Notes under the pieces: model-generated
Database searches by the model: none
What the model saw: the letters and a program-made list of their open reading frames with translations, nothing else
What the model was told of the DNA's origin: nothing
Shown here: positions 46,000 through 57,726 of the stretch, piece after piece
How positions within the stretch are numbered: the first letter of the stretch is position 1
Layout: every line of letters starts with the position of its first letter
DNA from: Callorhinus ursinus
Lineage: Eukaryota; Chordata; Mammalia; Carnivora; Otariidae
DNA: 64,000 nucleotides
Reading direction: 5' to 3'
Assembly (NCBI RefSeq): GCF_003265705.1
Contig: NW_020312828.1
Location: 59,066,391-59,130,390 of the forward strand
Made by a program: the position numbers and the translations under genes

Positions 46000-48900
46000 T
46001 TAACTTCACACATTTGGCTTTAAGCATACAGAATCTAATTTTAAGCATACAGATTATATTTATGATGAACTATATACAGAATTTTAATTTGGCAGGTAAT
46101 ATTCCCAAACCTCATTTAATGATTTGTAATTCTTTGGAGTGATTCTTCTTCTGTTGTTACTCCATCATGATCTTGGTGGACAATCAAGTGGACTTCAACC
46201 CACAAATTGTACCTAAGCCAGAATGTTATCCAAACCATAAAAATCTTTCTTTCTCTCTCTGAAATTTGATTTTTGGGAAGAAAAACTGCAAGGACATTGG
46301 TTGGAAATAGGCTAGAGTACAAACAGAATCTTAAAGAGCTTGCTCAGGTATTCCTGCTAATGAGCTACTAGAGCTGTTCTGATTTTGTTTCTTTCAAGGG
46401 TCTAGTTTTTCAGCATGTCCTTGTTTCTGTGAATTACCTAACGCCATTATAATAAACTGTCTTGTATTATTAAATAAATTAATCAGAACCAATAGCTGTT
46501 GCTTGAAACAAAGAAATAAAAACAGTAAGTTAGAACTGGTGGTTTTCCTTGGAGGGTTTTCATAGGGTCCAGGAGAAAAAATAAATGGAGAGCAAAACAG
46601 ACTAACACTTTGATTCAGGCAACTGGCCAGAATAGAAAAAAATGTCTAGAAATTTGAAAACTGCCTAGAAATATGATCTTGGATACTAAACCTGCCTTGT
46701 AAGAAAGTGGGCAGCCCCAATCAATACCAATGATTTTTCCTGATATTGTTCTAATAAAAAGGTGGATGATATCTTAAGTCTCTGATCTTCTCTTTGCTTA
46801 GATACCAAAAATAATACCATATTTAATTCAGAATTCTAGTACATCTGAATATGAAGCAGAATATTCTAACACTATTAGAAGAAAGTGGATGGAATTATTT
46901 GAATCTACCTGTAAACTTGCATCTGTTAACTGCACTTCAGCAACTCGAGCAAATTGAGTTCTCTCTCTCCTCTAGGATACTCTTGACCTAAAGTATTCTA
47001 TACTATGAGTTTGAAACATAGGGGTCTTCTTAGCCAGTGTCACCTGTCACTAACAGAGAACCTTCCTCACCCTGACTGTACATTTTTAGATGGTATCTTA
47101 CGCTTTTTACTTGGGCCTAACACAACCTGCTTCTAGTCTCGTGTGTCTCAAACAACATTGCTTCTCTTTTTTTGCTATCCTCTATGTTTCTGAATCTCAG
47201 TTGGGAGCTCTCTGACTTTGGACTACATTCTGACTCTGACAAACCTCTTCACAGTGATATAGCAGGATTGCCCTGAGACTTTTACTCCAGGACAGAAAGT
47301 CACCTAAGAACCACCACTTTATTTGCAACCTTTTATCAAGCAATTCACTAGACATGCTGTTTTGATACTGACATAGAAATGGAGTACAGTGGAAGCCTTT
47401 TCACTGAATCTGTGAGGTGACCACACAAAATCAGCCTGCAGAAAATGTGGCCAGAAGGCGAGACATGATGAGGTGTGTCCCAGGCTGGGCCTGCCAGGGC
47501 ACGTCAGGTGAAATGAAGGCTCTCACTATATCTGTTCTCCACCACAAGGGCACAATTTGTCCCAGTGCTGCTGCATAAAAGCAGCCAAAGGAGGCATTTA
47601 GAGTGATATATGAAAAGGGGAATTATTAGGTTTGTGTGTTGATATTTTCAGAGAAATTCTAAACTTCAGCAAGTGATGACACCCCATCAATATCCTTTAG
47701 TAAGAGACATATAGACACTAATGAATAAATATGCAATAAAGGCTTTCGATATGCACAAACTACAGTAATTAACAGGAAAAGTCTACTATCTTAAGTAAAT
47801 GAAAAATTAGATGTATTTTTTCAGGCATAAATATAAGCACAAAATCACTTTTTTATTGTCTTGCTTGGCTCCAGGAAAAATCTGCCTTTTCAGAAAAGTT
47901 AGGTTTAGACAGGCTCGGGTCAGTCTGGCGATGTATTGTTTGAGGAAGAACCAAATGATGGGTGACTACTGGGGGACTGACACATTCAAGTGGGAAAAGC
48001 ACAGGTTTGACTACTTGGCACCTAGGAGTTTTGGTGTTGCTGTAGTTAAAAAAATAATTTTAAAGATATTTAAGTGTAGGTACAACATAATTGCTACCCC
48101 TAGTTTTCTCACATGCATGTAAGTGTAACTGGAAAACTGCCCTAACTCTGTCCTCAGTCATTTTCTTTTCACTTCCTGAATCACAACCAGAGGTCATTCC
48201 ATGTTATCATTTGAAAGCAGAAATATTGGTAACTGGTAACTATATGCAAAATTCCCATTTCTTAGCACCAGCATGTTCCACAAGCCTCCGCTTTCACTCT
48301 TTCTTTTCTTTGAAATGAAAAAAAAAACAGAAGTTTTAATGCCATTTTCTATTTAAACTGTCATATCTACCCAACTCATACTGTAAAAATCTAATTTCAT
48401 GGGATGTAGCTGTCAAATGAGACAGTGTCTACAAAATGCTCATTTGTTGAAATTTCCACTGAATCTAATTCACAGCATTAAACTTTTAACTTATCAAAAA
48501 ATCTTTTGCTCAGTTTTTAACCTTTGTGAGGAGCGTCATGAGTCACTGTCATCAACTCACTGAAATATTCAAGCAGAAAGCAGGTAGGTCTACCTAGTTG
48601 CAAATGATGGGCAATTTTCTCAATGCCAAGCTCTTGATTATAGGCAGCATTCTTCCTAATGAAGCTTGGAATAATCTAGCAACCACAAAATCGTCAAGAA
48701 CAAACTTTCGAATTTAGAGTATTTTTCATTTTTAAAAAATGTCTCCAATCTGTAAACTTTAGACATACATACATAGAGTCCTCTGCTTACAACTGCATGA
48801 CTATTTTGCCATCTGCTTAGAGATGTTGATGACTAAATCATTTAATCCAACGATGATTACCACGAAGAAATTAAGTCTCAGAACCAACTGGCACAGGTAG

Positions 48901-49339
48901 ACAGTTACCAGAATGTGGACTAGTTAGATCACAAATCATTCTCAGAGGTGAGAAATGCCACCAGTCATTAGAATGAAATAGAGATCAGTCATGAGAAGAA
49001 TCAAAGCTTTCAAATCATAAGAAATATAATTTTAAAAGACTTCTAAAAGTGCCAAAATATATGTGAACAGAATTTAAGTACAGTAAGATTAATAGTTTTT
49101 AAATTGGCCATCTTAGAAGAAAAAAAAAACTTTAAAGCTTCTAAGTAATTTGAATAAAGCCTGCACAAAATGAATTTGGATATTTAATTGTGCAAAATTG
49201 TAAAACGTGCTACAGTTTTTTTGCAAGAAAGCTATTATTCATTACAACGTTACAGAAACTATTTACTTCTGATAACTGCATAGTTATTCATGTGTGATTA
49301 CGGGAAACCTACCCTAAATTTAAGGAAACCTAAATTAAA
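46000..49339. other. Repeat-poor unassigned block
   Basis: About 3.3 kb with no retroelement I recognise, the longest such stretch in the window. No coding frame has a recognisable domain (frames at 47811-48122 and 48091-48318 are domainless). Confidence 0.45.
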
Positions 49340-49460
49340 ATTATGCTATGTACACCATAAAATTGCTGTAAAGATTAATGGAGTTAATATATGTAGAACA
49401 GCCTCTGGTACATAATAAGTGTTTTGGAAGTGCTCTATGTGATACTGATAATGTTGCTAT
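49340..49460 (+). repeat. MIR 3' part, sense
   Basis: 'ttgctgtaaagattaatgga', 'gttaatatatgtagaacagc' and 'ctctggtacataataagtgt' match the MIR 3' half (gttgtgaggattaaatgag ... gcgcttagaacagtgcctggcacatagtaag). Confidence 0.6.
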
Positions 49461-49489
49461 TCATGACATCATTATGTAGCCATGCAAAT

Positions 49490-49610
49490 CAGCAAATATT
49501 GTTGAACAATTTGTCTATGCTCTGCTCAAATGCTGACAAATCATGGTAAGACAAAATCCTTGCACTCATGTAGCTAATATTCCATGGTGAGGTTAAGAAG
49601 GCCATTCTAC
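49490..49610 (-). repeat. Possible L2 3' fragment, antisense
   Basis: 'gcaaatattgttgaacaatt', 'ctgctcaaatgctgac', and 'aagacaaaatccttgcactc' with 'atgtagctaat' resemble the antisense L2 3' end (agacaaggtccctgccctcatggagctta). Weak. Confidence 0.4.
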
Positions 49611-50083
49611 ATGTGGATAGAGAGGCTTCTTTCTAACAAAGCAACTCCTTATTAGTTTTACCTGTAGGAAAATGAGTGGGAACTCATTGTATGTGACACA
49701 GGGAACTCTTGTGTGCAACAAGGAAATATTACAGGATTTTTCTTTTCTCTTTTTTTCTTTTTGGTTACAGGACTTTTCAACAGTGATGAGTTCATCATTG
49801 GTAAAGGTTTAATATCCTGCTCTTAGAAAAACAACAATAGAAAAGCTCCGGTTTGTAGTATCAGCTAATTTCCATGGTGTAAATACTTCCCACCTTGGCC
49901 AATTTCAAGCAGTTTCGATGTGACATGACTAAATGGTGCAGGTGGGAAGAGATATACACTGGTGTACCTTACCCAGTATTTCCAAGATAGAGACACATGA
50001 AAATACTTCCAAGAGAGAATAGTAAGATGTAGTATAACAATTAGGAAATGACAAGTTTTGAGTCTTTATGACTTTTGTTTTTA

Positions 50084-50240
50084 TTGTAATTTACTGAATT
50101 TATTGTAAATTTATTTACAATTACAATTACAATAATATTGTAAATTTATTACAATTTACAATAAATTTACAATTTATTGTAAATTACTGAATTCAGTAAT
50201 TTACTGAATTTACTGAAGTGTATGTAAGTACACTTACATA
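50084..50240. repeat. AT-rich cluster of palindromes
   Basis: Several self-complementary segments in about 150 bp. (1) 14-bp arms attgtaaatttatt (50137-50150) and aataaatttacaat (50160-50173) with a 9-bp loop. (2) A perfect 26-bp palindrome with no loop, 50179-50204, half-site gtaaattactgaa. (3) 9-bp arms tatgtaagt (50221-50229) and acttacata (50232-50240). The words 'tttactgaattta' and 'attgtaaattta' recur between them. I can name no repeat family for it. Confidence 0.93.
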
Positions 50241-51344
50241 ATTTCATGTTTATTAATGGCTATTTTTAACAACCAGCTCACAAAATGTCCGATAATTTAA
50301 CAATTAGTTCTCGTGAGCCAGATAGCCAGGACTAGTACACCCCTGCTTCCCAAGCACCATCCTTTCTAAAAGATTATTTTCAGCATCTGTTATTTTATTT
50401 TATTATGCAACTGAGCAAGGTAAAGTAGATAGTCAACATTTGGAGAGAGGTTGCCGTGTCTGAATTTTGAAATATCACAAAAACTGACAGAAATAGATGG
50501 TATTAACATTACTGTATTCAAACAGAAAGGCTTTGCAAATGTTTCCAGTTAACTGATTTCTCTTCTGCTGTACTGCACGGTGACAATGTGCCTTATTAAT
50601 AGAGAACAGGTAGCTGCACCAGCCCTGGGTTCAAACATGTCAGCTGAAAACACAGTGAGGAAAGGGGATTAGTTGAGGATGAGTTTTAGTGTAGGCATTG
50701 ATATGGATACAGAAAGACAACTTTGAGTGTAAAACCTTAGCCCATGTTGCCTACAGCAAGCAATCAAGGGAGTTCTGATAAAATGAACACACATTTTTTA
50801 TGATCCAGGAGCCTTTAATGTAGACCCCAAGGGAATGCCCTGTCAAAATAGATGGAAAGAATTAAGTTTCAGAATCTGGACAGGACACTGAATGAAATGG
50901 GGTACAGCCTTTAAATCTTTAGAACTTCCCACCTAAACATAAATCTTAAAGAAGTACATCAAATTTGTTAGACTTAATCAGGGGATTGCAGAGTCTTTAT
51001 ATTTGAAAAACTCTCTCTTTTGGAATCTGGGGAATGTTCCCATGGTGGCCCACCACAAAGATTAAATTCTGCCTTTTCAAGAAAAAAAAAGTCACTGTTT
51101 TGATCACAGAACAAACAGATCCCCAGGGGAAAAGGACCACCCTGCACAGAGGGACCCTTTATAAGGAAGGCAGCTTGGAAAGTAAAATCTGCCTATAATT
51201 TTTGCTAATAAGACAAACCCAATAAAATAAATTTACAGAAACCTAAAGCCACAGAATGGTGGTTTGTCCAATATTAAAGTGAAAAAATGTTTAAATAATG
51301 GGTTTTTATTGCTTTTAAGTGTTAACTACTTAGGTTTGTATGTT
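50241..51344. other. Unassigned sequence
   Basis: No repeat family or gene recognised. Confidence 0.4.
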
Positions 51345-51510
51345 TCTATACAGTTTACAAAGTTCATTAACATACACTATATCAAATGATTCTCAGAAAA
51401 ACATTATAAGGTATTATCTACATATTATAGGAAAACAGCCTCAGACATCAAATGATTTATTCAAGAGTCATCAGAAAGGTAAGGGAGCCTCACATCCAGA
51501 TTTTCTTGTA
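51345..51510 (-). repeat. MIR SINE, antisense
   Basis: 'cagtttacaaagttcattaa', 'caaatgattctcagaaaaac', 'attataaggtattatctaca' and 'aatgatttattcaagagtca' follow the antisense MIR order. A 63-codon frame runs across it and is not a gene. Confidence 0.6.
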
Positions 51511-51524
51511 CATGTCAAGAAGAG

Positions 51525-51730
51525 GGTTTGAAAATTTTTCTGGAAAGGGCCAGATAGGAATGATTTTCAGCATTGTAGGCTGTAAGCTTCTGTGGTGACA
51601 ACTGGACTCTGCTACTGCCACGTAAAAGCAGTCATGGGCATGGCTGTGTCCCAATAAAACTTTATTTTCAAAAACAAAAGAGCAGGCCAGATTTGACCCT
51701 CGTGTCTAGCCACAGTTTGTTGACACCTGG
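51525..51730. mobile_element. MER1-group hAT-like transposon remnant
   Basis: 'ctggaaagggccagatagga', 'tgtaggctgtaagcttctgt', 'actctgctactgccacgtaa', 'catgggcatggctgtgtccc', 'aataaaactttattttcaaa' and 'cacagtttgttgacacctgg' match a common mammalian repeat (gtaaagggccagatagtaaata ... gggcgtggctgtgttccaataaaactttatt ... gtttgccgacccctg) that I assign to the hAT/MER1 group. Confidence 0.65.
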
Positions 51731-51734
51731 TCTA

Positions 51735-51965
51735 GAGGAAAGAGATTAGATTTTTAAGTTGGAACTGAAACAGTTCAGATCTACCACCTAACATCTGTGT
51801 GATAATGGGCAAGTTACCTACCCTCACTAGGGCCTTCTCTTCCTCATCAGTAAAATAACGATAATTATACCCACTTCACCAAGGTATGAGAGTTATATCG
51901 GGTAACATGTGGAAAGCACTCAACACCCTGCCCTGCCCATTATAAACGTTCAGTACATGTTGAAA
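51735..51965 (+). repeat. MIR SINE, sense
   Basis: 'gataatgggcaagttaccta', 'ccctcactagggccttctct', 'tcctcatcagtaaaataacg', 'ataattatacccacttcacc' and 'gtggaaagcactcaac' preserve the MIR order nearly end to end. Confidence 0.85.
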
Positions 51966-52139
51966 GCCTCCTCACTTCCCTTCCTTCCCACATTTCATTT
52001 TTCTGGAAAATATCTGGTAAATATCTCCTATACCAGAATTTTTTTTTAATCCTCTGGAATATAACTTGGTTTCTCTTCTCACTTATTTTTCTCTTTTCTT
52101 CCTCTGTACTTTTTTTTTTTTTTCAAAAGAAATGTTCAT

Positions 52140-52564
52140 ATTATATGAGTTTCCCAAGGCTGCCAGGACAAATTACCACAGACAGGGTAACTGAAAACAA
52201 AACAAATACATTCTCTAAAAGCTCCAGAGTCTAGAAGTCTGAAATGAAGGTGTCAACAGGGTCGCGCTCTAAGACACTGAGTAGAATCCTTCTTCGCCTT
52301 CTCCTGGCTTCTGCTGTTAGCCGTCAATCCTTGGCACTCCTTGGCTTGCAGCTGCCCCACTCTCATCTCTGCTTGTCTTCAAGTAACATTCTCCTCTTCT
52401 TGTAAGGACACCAGTCATATTGGATTAGGGCTCACCCTAATGACCTCATTTTAATTTCATTACATCTGTAAAGACCTTGTTTCCGAATAAGGTCACATTC
52501 ACTGGTACCAGGGGTTAGGATTTCAACATATTTTTGAGAGGAACACAATTTAACCCATAACACA
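52140..52564 (-). mobile_element. MLT1-type MaLR solo LTR, antisense
   Basis: Antisense MLT1 landmarks: 'gtttcccaaggctgccagga', 'caaattaccacagacagggt', 'cttgtaaggacaccagtcat', 'attggattagggctcaccct', 'aatgacctcattttaatttc', 'cgaataaggtcacattcact', 'ggttaggatttcaacatatt', 'aacccataacaca'. Near full-length solo LTR. Confidence 0.9.
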
Positions 52565-52987
52565 TCTATTATCTTCCTTGTATAGAATCTCTTGGTAGGC
52601 ACACAAAAAAAATGAAGAGGAGTGGATATAATTCACATTGATCTTTATGGCAAAACATAAGGGTTCTATGTGATTTTCTAATTAACTGATTTCTCATATG
52701 CAATATTCGGAATTATCAGCAAATGATTATGTTTTGGTACTTAACTCTAGTTTGAAAATTGTCTGCATGCCAAATAAAACAGCAGTCTGCCACTGTCTGA
52801 CACACTATAGAAATTCTCAGATATTACTTTAAGCAATGCCAAAACTAGATTATCTATTTATTTTTAATTGTACATAAAATGAATTCTTTGCTAGTTATAT
52901 CAGTTAGGATTTTTTTTTTGCAAGTGACAAAATAAACAACTTAAACTGTTTAAAGAAATAGCCAAATTGATAGGCTCCCTTAACTTA
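52565..52987. other. Unassigned sequence
   Basis: Nothing recognised. Confidence 0.4.
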
Positions 52988-53003
52988 AAAATGCTGAGGG
53001 ATA

Positions 53004-53193
53004 GGGGCACCTGGGTGGCTCAAATGATTAAGTGTCAGACTCAGGTCATGATCTCAGGGTCATGAGATCAGCCCTGTGTCAGGCTCTGCACTAGGTGTGG
53101 AGCCTGCTAAGATGCCCTCTCTTCCTCTCCCTTTCCCTCCACCACCCCTCCCAATAACACGCACGTGCTTTTCTTTCTCTCTTAAAAAAAAAA
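53004..53193 (+). repeat. Can-SINE, sense, older copy
   Basis: Head ggggcacctgggtggctcaa; the body deviates ('gattaagtgtcagactcagg') and the CT block is diverged. Target duplication aaaatgctgagggata (52988-53003) and aaaatactgaaggata (53194-53209), two mismatches. Confidence 0.93.
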
Positions 53194-53492
53194 AAAATAC
53201 TGAAGGATATAAAATGTCAAGATTGATTAGATCTAGAGCTTTTATAAAACAAATTTTTCTGACTCTCGATTCTGTTTTTTGCGTGTCAGCTTTATCCTTA
53301 GACTGCCTTCCCCTTTCTTTCTAAGGCCAACAATTTCTTGGGGGTTCTGTTCTCCCATGTTCACACGGAAGCCAAGTGAGAAAGTTGTTTCCTAAAACTT
53401 ATCTCAGAGTTGCCTGGGATTATCTCTTTGGGAAACATGAATTAAATCCCTCTTCTACCACAGTGGCTGAAATTAGATCTAATTGTTGTTCT

Positions 53493-53688
53493 AGGGCGCC
53501 TGGGTGGCTCAGTGGGTTAAGCGACTGCCTTCGGCTCAGGTCATGATCCTGGCGTCCTGGGATCGAGTCCCACATCGGGCTCCCTGCTCGGCGGGGAGTC
53601 TGCTTCTCCCTGTGACCCTCTTCCCTCTCGTGCTCTCTATCTCTCATTCTCTCTCTCTCAGATAAATAAATAAAATCTTAAAAAAAAA
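53493..53688 (+). repeat. Can-SINE, sense, near-consensus
   Basis: Head agggcgcctgggtggctcag, intact CpG-containing body ('gggatcgagtcccacatcgg'), tail gataaataaataaaatctta. Target duplication atctaattgttgttct (53477-53492) and atctaatcgttgttcc (53689-53704). Confidence 0.97.
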
Positions 53689-53892
53689 ATCTAATCGTTG
53701 TTCCGGAACCAATAACCAGTGCCCGAGGATGACATGCTCTATTCCCCATTCTCTGAAGCTAGAATAACAGTCTCAAAGCATGTGGGTAGCTCCAGGTAAG
53801 GTAGATAGTTGGGGAAAAAACTAAACTCCTGGGACTGGATACTGCCACATTTTGCTCAACTTGTGAATCGGGGTTCAACCAGCAGGACAGGG

Positions 53893-53924
<32 letters not shown>

Positions 53925-53930
53925 AGAGAG
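53893..53930. repeat. Compound (GT)n(AG)n microsatellite
   Basis: 14 GT units (53893-53920) run directly into 5 AG units (53921-53930). Confidence 0.96.
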
Positions 53931-54344
53931 ACAGAGAATGGTAAAAAGAGACTAATGTATTACAAGGAATTGTCTCCTGTTATTGATGTGATTATGGAGA
54001 CTGGTTTAGCAAGTTGAAAGCCTACAGGAAAGCCAGAAAAAGAACACAATGAATACTCTGGAACCCTATGAACACAGGCCATTTGTAGTCTTTAAACTGA
54101 GAGAAGGCCTAAATCCTCCTCTTTTGAAAGTTCAACTGATTAGGTCAGGCCCACCCAGGATATTGTCCTTTCCTCTAGATTGAAGTCAAGTGATTAGGGA
54201 TCATAATCATATCCGTGTAACCCCTTCAGAGCAGCATCTTGCTCAGTGTTTGACTTGGAACTGTAGTGCAACCTAGTCAAGTTCGCACATCAGAAAGTCA
54301 GCACAGCTGCTGAGATAGTTCTCTATTTCAGTTTAAAAAATTGT
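53931..54344. other. Unassigned sequence
   Basis: No feature recognised. Confidence 0.4.
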
Positions 54345-54770
54345 CCATCTTAGCTGGACTAATTGTCACGGAGGTAAAAGACTGTATTCCCTGACTCCCC
54401 TTATATCTATATGTAGCTCTAGACAATATGATGTAAGTAGAAGTACTATGTGGGGTTTCTGGAATGTCACCTTAAAAAGACAGAGTAAACTTCTGGTGAC
54501 TTTTGCTTCTCCTGCTGCCTTGACTTTTGATGTGATGGGCAGGATTCAAGCAGCCTCTTGGGCAATGTGGTCATATGCTAAATATGATATAATAACCTTA
54601 GAGAGGGAACCAGAATTCCTGATACCACTAAACTGCCACACCGGCCATGGACTGCCCTACTTTAGGTATCTTCTACATGAGACAGAAATAAACTACATTG
54701 TTTAATCTCTTGTTGTTCAGGCATTTGTGTTAGAACCAGCCAGAACAAACCCCAACTAAGACTGGGAAGA
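54345..54770 (+). repeat. LTR remnant, ERVL-like
   Basis: The 3' end has LTR-type landmarks: 'gccacaccggccatggactg', 'catgagacagaaataaacta', 'cattgtttaatctcttgttg', 'gtgttagaaccagccagaac'. The 85-codon frame at 54448-54705 falls within it. Family not assigned. Confidence 0.45.
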
Positions 54771-56619
54771 AACCACAATATCAACTAAACTGTGATAAAA
54801 TTGAAACAACTTCTTGGGCATGTTGCCAAAACAATATTCTATCTCCAATTGAGAGGAAAATTAATGGATACCTCTAAATTTTAAGTTTAAAAAATAAGAA
54901 TTTTTTAATTTCATAGGTTGGAACACAGTCTAAAAAAACAAAGCATAAAAAAAAAGATGTGCTATTTGTAAAGCTGATATGCTAGGCTGCATCTAAAAGC
55001 AGGAAGGGCACTAATATGATTCCTCTAATTTAAAGGGTAGTTAACCCAATTGATGCAGGAAAGTTCAAATTATCCTGCACAGCCAATACCTCTGCTGTGC
55101 TAGAGTCAGTAATATTAAGACAAAACCCAGGCCCTTTAACAAAAATTAAGTTGGTTTATTGTACTGCAAACAAAGAAAATACAGCTTTTAATTTAATATA
55201 ATTAGGCAAACAAGGTATCAATTCCTATCAAATTCTTCAAATTTTAAATTTGTGTTTCATTACATATACAGAAAATGAAAGCATTGAAACCAAATAATAT
55301 CACAGCCAAATGAAGGAATATATAGAAGAAATGAAGAAAAAGGAAGAAATTCTTTTGTTTAGCCTGCTATATTTTATGTGTCATCAAATTTCACAGGTTC
55401 ATATGTTATTCTTTAATTGTTATAACAAATGAATTATTTTAATGTTCCTGTTTCATTCTTATTTAAATTTATGGAAATTACTTAGGTTTGGTCTCATCAA
55501 AGTTGGACTACAGGTGTATAACTGCTTAATTTTACTCTATTGAAGGGGTTTATTTACCCATCTTTGGGCAAATTTCTGGGGTTGACTCCAACTTTTAGAT
55601 CATGGTTCAATTTGGTCAATGTCCCTCACAATGACAAAGGAACACAAAATGACTCAATGTGAAACTGATGGATATCGGAGAGGATTTCTTGTGCTTTAAA
55701 TGAAAATGAAACTCAGCACCAGACCAGACTGAATCCTGGGAAGCCATTAGGCTTTCAGGAGGACTTCTGAGAGTGGTATGCTTCAGTAAGTCACAGCTTA
55801 CAGGAGGCTACACCAGAACAAAAGCCATGCCGTATTATTCCATCAGGGTCCTTGTACTGGCTAGTGATAAACGTTAACCAGTTGAAAAATCTGTGTCCTA
55901 CTGATGTACACAGAATCTCCTGCTGTCTACTTTGTCGTCTTAGGTTTTTTGGGTTTTTTTTCATATTTCTTAACAGTTTTATTTAATCTAAAAAACCTTT
56001 GTATAAAAATTGTTGTGCAAATGCTTTCTGAAACATGCTGTCACCAAAAAATGTGTGCACATCCTGTAAAAGGGCTTTTCTTATCTTCTCTTCAGAGAAC
56101 AAATTATAAACACACCTCCTCTTTTAAACCACAAATCACTATTGGCAAAGTCTTTAAGTATTATCATCACTCAGACTCAAGATGAATTAATCCAAATCTC
56201 CTAATACAAAATATACACATTTTATACAAAATGTTCAATAAATTGGTTGTTCTATATCCCAGATGGCTGTACAATTTTTGGCTCATAACAAGGTAGCAGT
56301 TTTTTAATTGGCCTTTGAGAAAAGCTGAAATTTTTACTGCATGGGTTGGCCTTCTTAAAAGCATCTGTGACTTTCCATGGCTCAAAGTCTGAAGATAATT
56401 TTTTATTAGAGCAGGCTAATTATTCTTTTCTATGGAAAAGTTAAAATTTGATTTGTCTGACTAGAATGTAGTTAGACCGACAAAGATTCTGTTATTGAAA
56501 GATATAGAGAATTTTCCATCAACGTGGGTTTCTGACAGTGGCAAATGGCTAACTACAAAAATAAACACATAACACATACACACACCAATAACAAAATCAA
56601 AATGTCACTTATAGACCTC
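54771..56619. other. Unassigned AT-rich sequence
   Basis: About 1.85 kb without a repeat or coding feature I can support. Frames at 55904-56185 (+) and 56167-56385 (-) are unremarkable. Confidence 0.4.
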
Positions 56620-57229
56620 CAGTTTTAGCTATGATATGTAAAGAGCTCGCAAGTTGTCCCTCTTGTCCTTACAAGAGGAAAGAGCAAGACAAACTAAAAA
56701 TCAACAAGTTTTCTTGGATTCATCAGGAAACTAAAGACACAGTGCAAACTGCCACTTTGAAATCTGGAAAGACAGTCACATCTAGAGAGATGCAACCACC
56801 AAGATCTGTCTACCTGGAAACAGAAGCTGCTGGAGCCATAAACAGGCAGGAATACATAAACGGTAACCAGGAGAAACTGTATGAGGCTGAGCATAGCCTA
56901 GAGTGGAGTGAGGAATTCCCAGGGCCTACAGTCTTATTAAGGCCTCATGTTTGTGGGTTTTCTCTACAGGAACCCCGACAGATTCACGTGGTGAAGATCT
57001 GAGAAAGATATCCTCAAGACTCTGAGAGCCTGAAGGGAAGAGTGATCACAAAACATATCCAATGTGGGTGTGGGTAAAGGCAACCAGGACCTTATCACTG
57101 CTGGGGGGAGGGCATTTTTCTCAAGCCAGCCACCTAAAAGCTGTGTCTTATGGGGAAGTGGGACAGATACAGTCAACAGGGTTTGGGGCTTCAAGAAAAT
57201 ACCTTGGAAACGCTGTCTGAAAAGAAGTA
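56620..57229 (+). other. Possible L1 5' region; otherwise unassigned
   Basis: Moderate GC, contains a 123-codon frame (56631-57002) with no motif I recognise. It sits directly upstream of an L1 ORF2 fragment in the same orientation, and words such as 'gaaagagcaagacaaactaa' are L1-like, so a rearranged L1 5' part is plausible. Equally it may be an unrelated repeat. Confidence 0.3.
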
Positions 57230-57700
57230 GGACATCCTGAACATTCAAATGTTAAAAGAATACTATGAACAACTATGCTTAGCAATTTGATAACTAGGTG
57301 AAATGGATCAAATTCTTCAAAGACGCAAACTACCAAAACTCATACAAGGGCAAATAGTGTACCTGAATAGCCCCTATTTCTATTAAAGAAACTGAATCAA
57401 TAATTAATAACCTTCTAGAAAAGAACATTTTAGACCCTGATTGTTTTACTTATGAATTCTTACCAAACAATACTGTTACCAAACAATGAAGGAAAAATAA
57501 TACCAATTCTCCACATAGAAATAGAAAATAGAAGTGAACAACTTCCAAAACCATTCTATGAAGACATCATTACTCTTATACCTAAGAAAAAGGTAGACAT
57601 TATGATAAATGAAAAATACAAACCAGTATCTCTCACAAATGTAAATTCAAAAATATTAGCAAATAAAATCCAACAATATATAAAGTGTCTCCTGGCCCAA
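57230..57700 (+). pseudogene. L1 ORF2 fragment (between endonuclease and RT)
   Basis: Matches the L1 ORF2 segment just before and into the RT domain: 'gaatactatgaacaactatg', 'gaaatggatcaaattcttca', 'aaacaatgaaggaaaaataa', 'aacttccaaaaccattctat', 'tgaagacatcattactctta', 'tacctaagaaaaaggtagac', 'aatattagcaaataaaatcc', 'aacaatatataaa'. The 92-codon frame (57452-57730) keeps residues SEQLPKPFYEDIITLIPKK from this region. Broken upstream by stops; no partner domains adjoin. Confidence 0.85.
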
Positions 57701-57726
57701 AGTAGGGCAAGTACAGATCCCATCTC

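Noticed and set aside
56631..57002. 123-codon frame as a host gene
   Set aside because: No recognisable motif or splice/polyadenylation context, and it adjoins an L1 fragment in the same orientation; kept only as an unassigned block.
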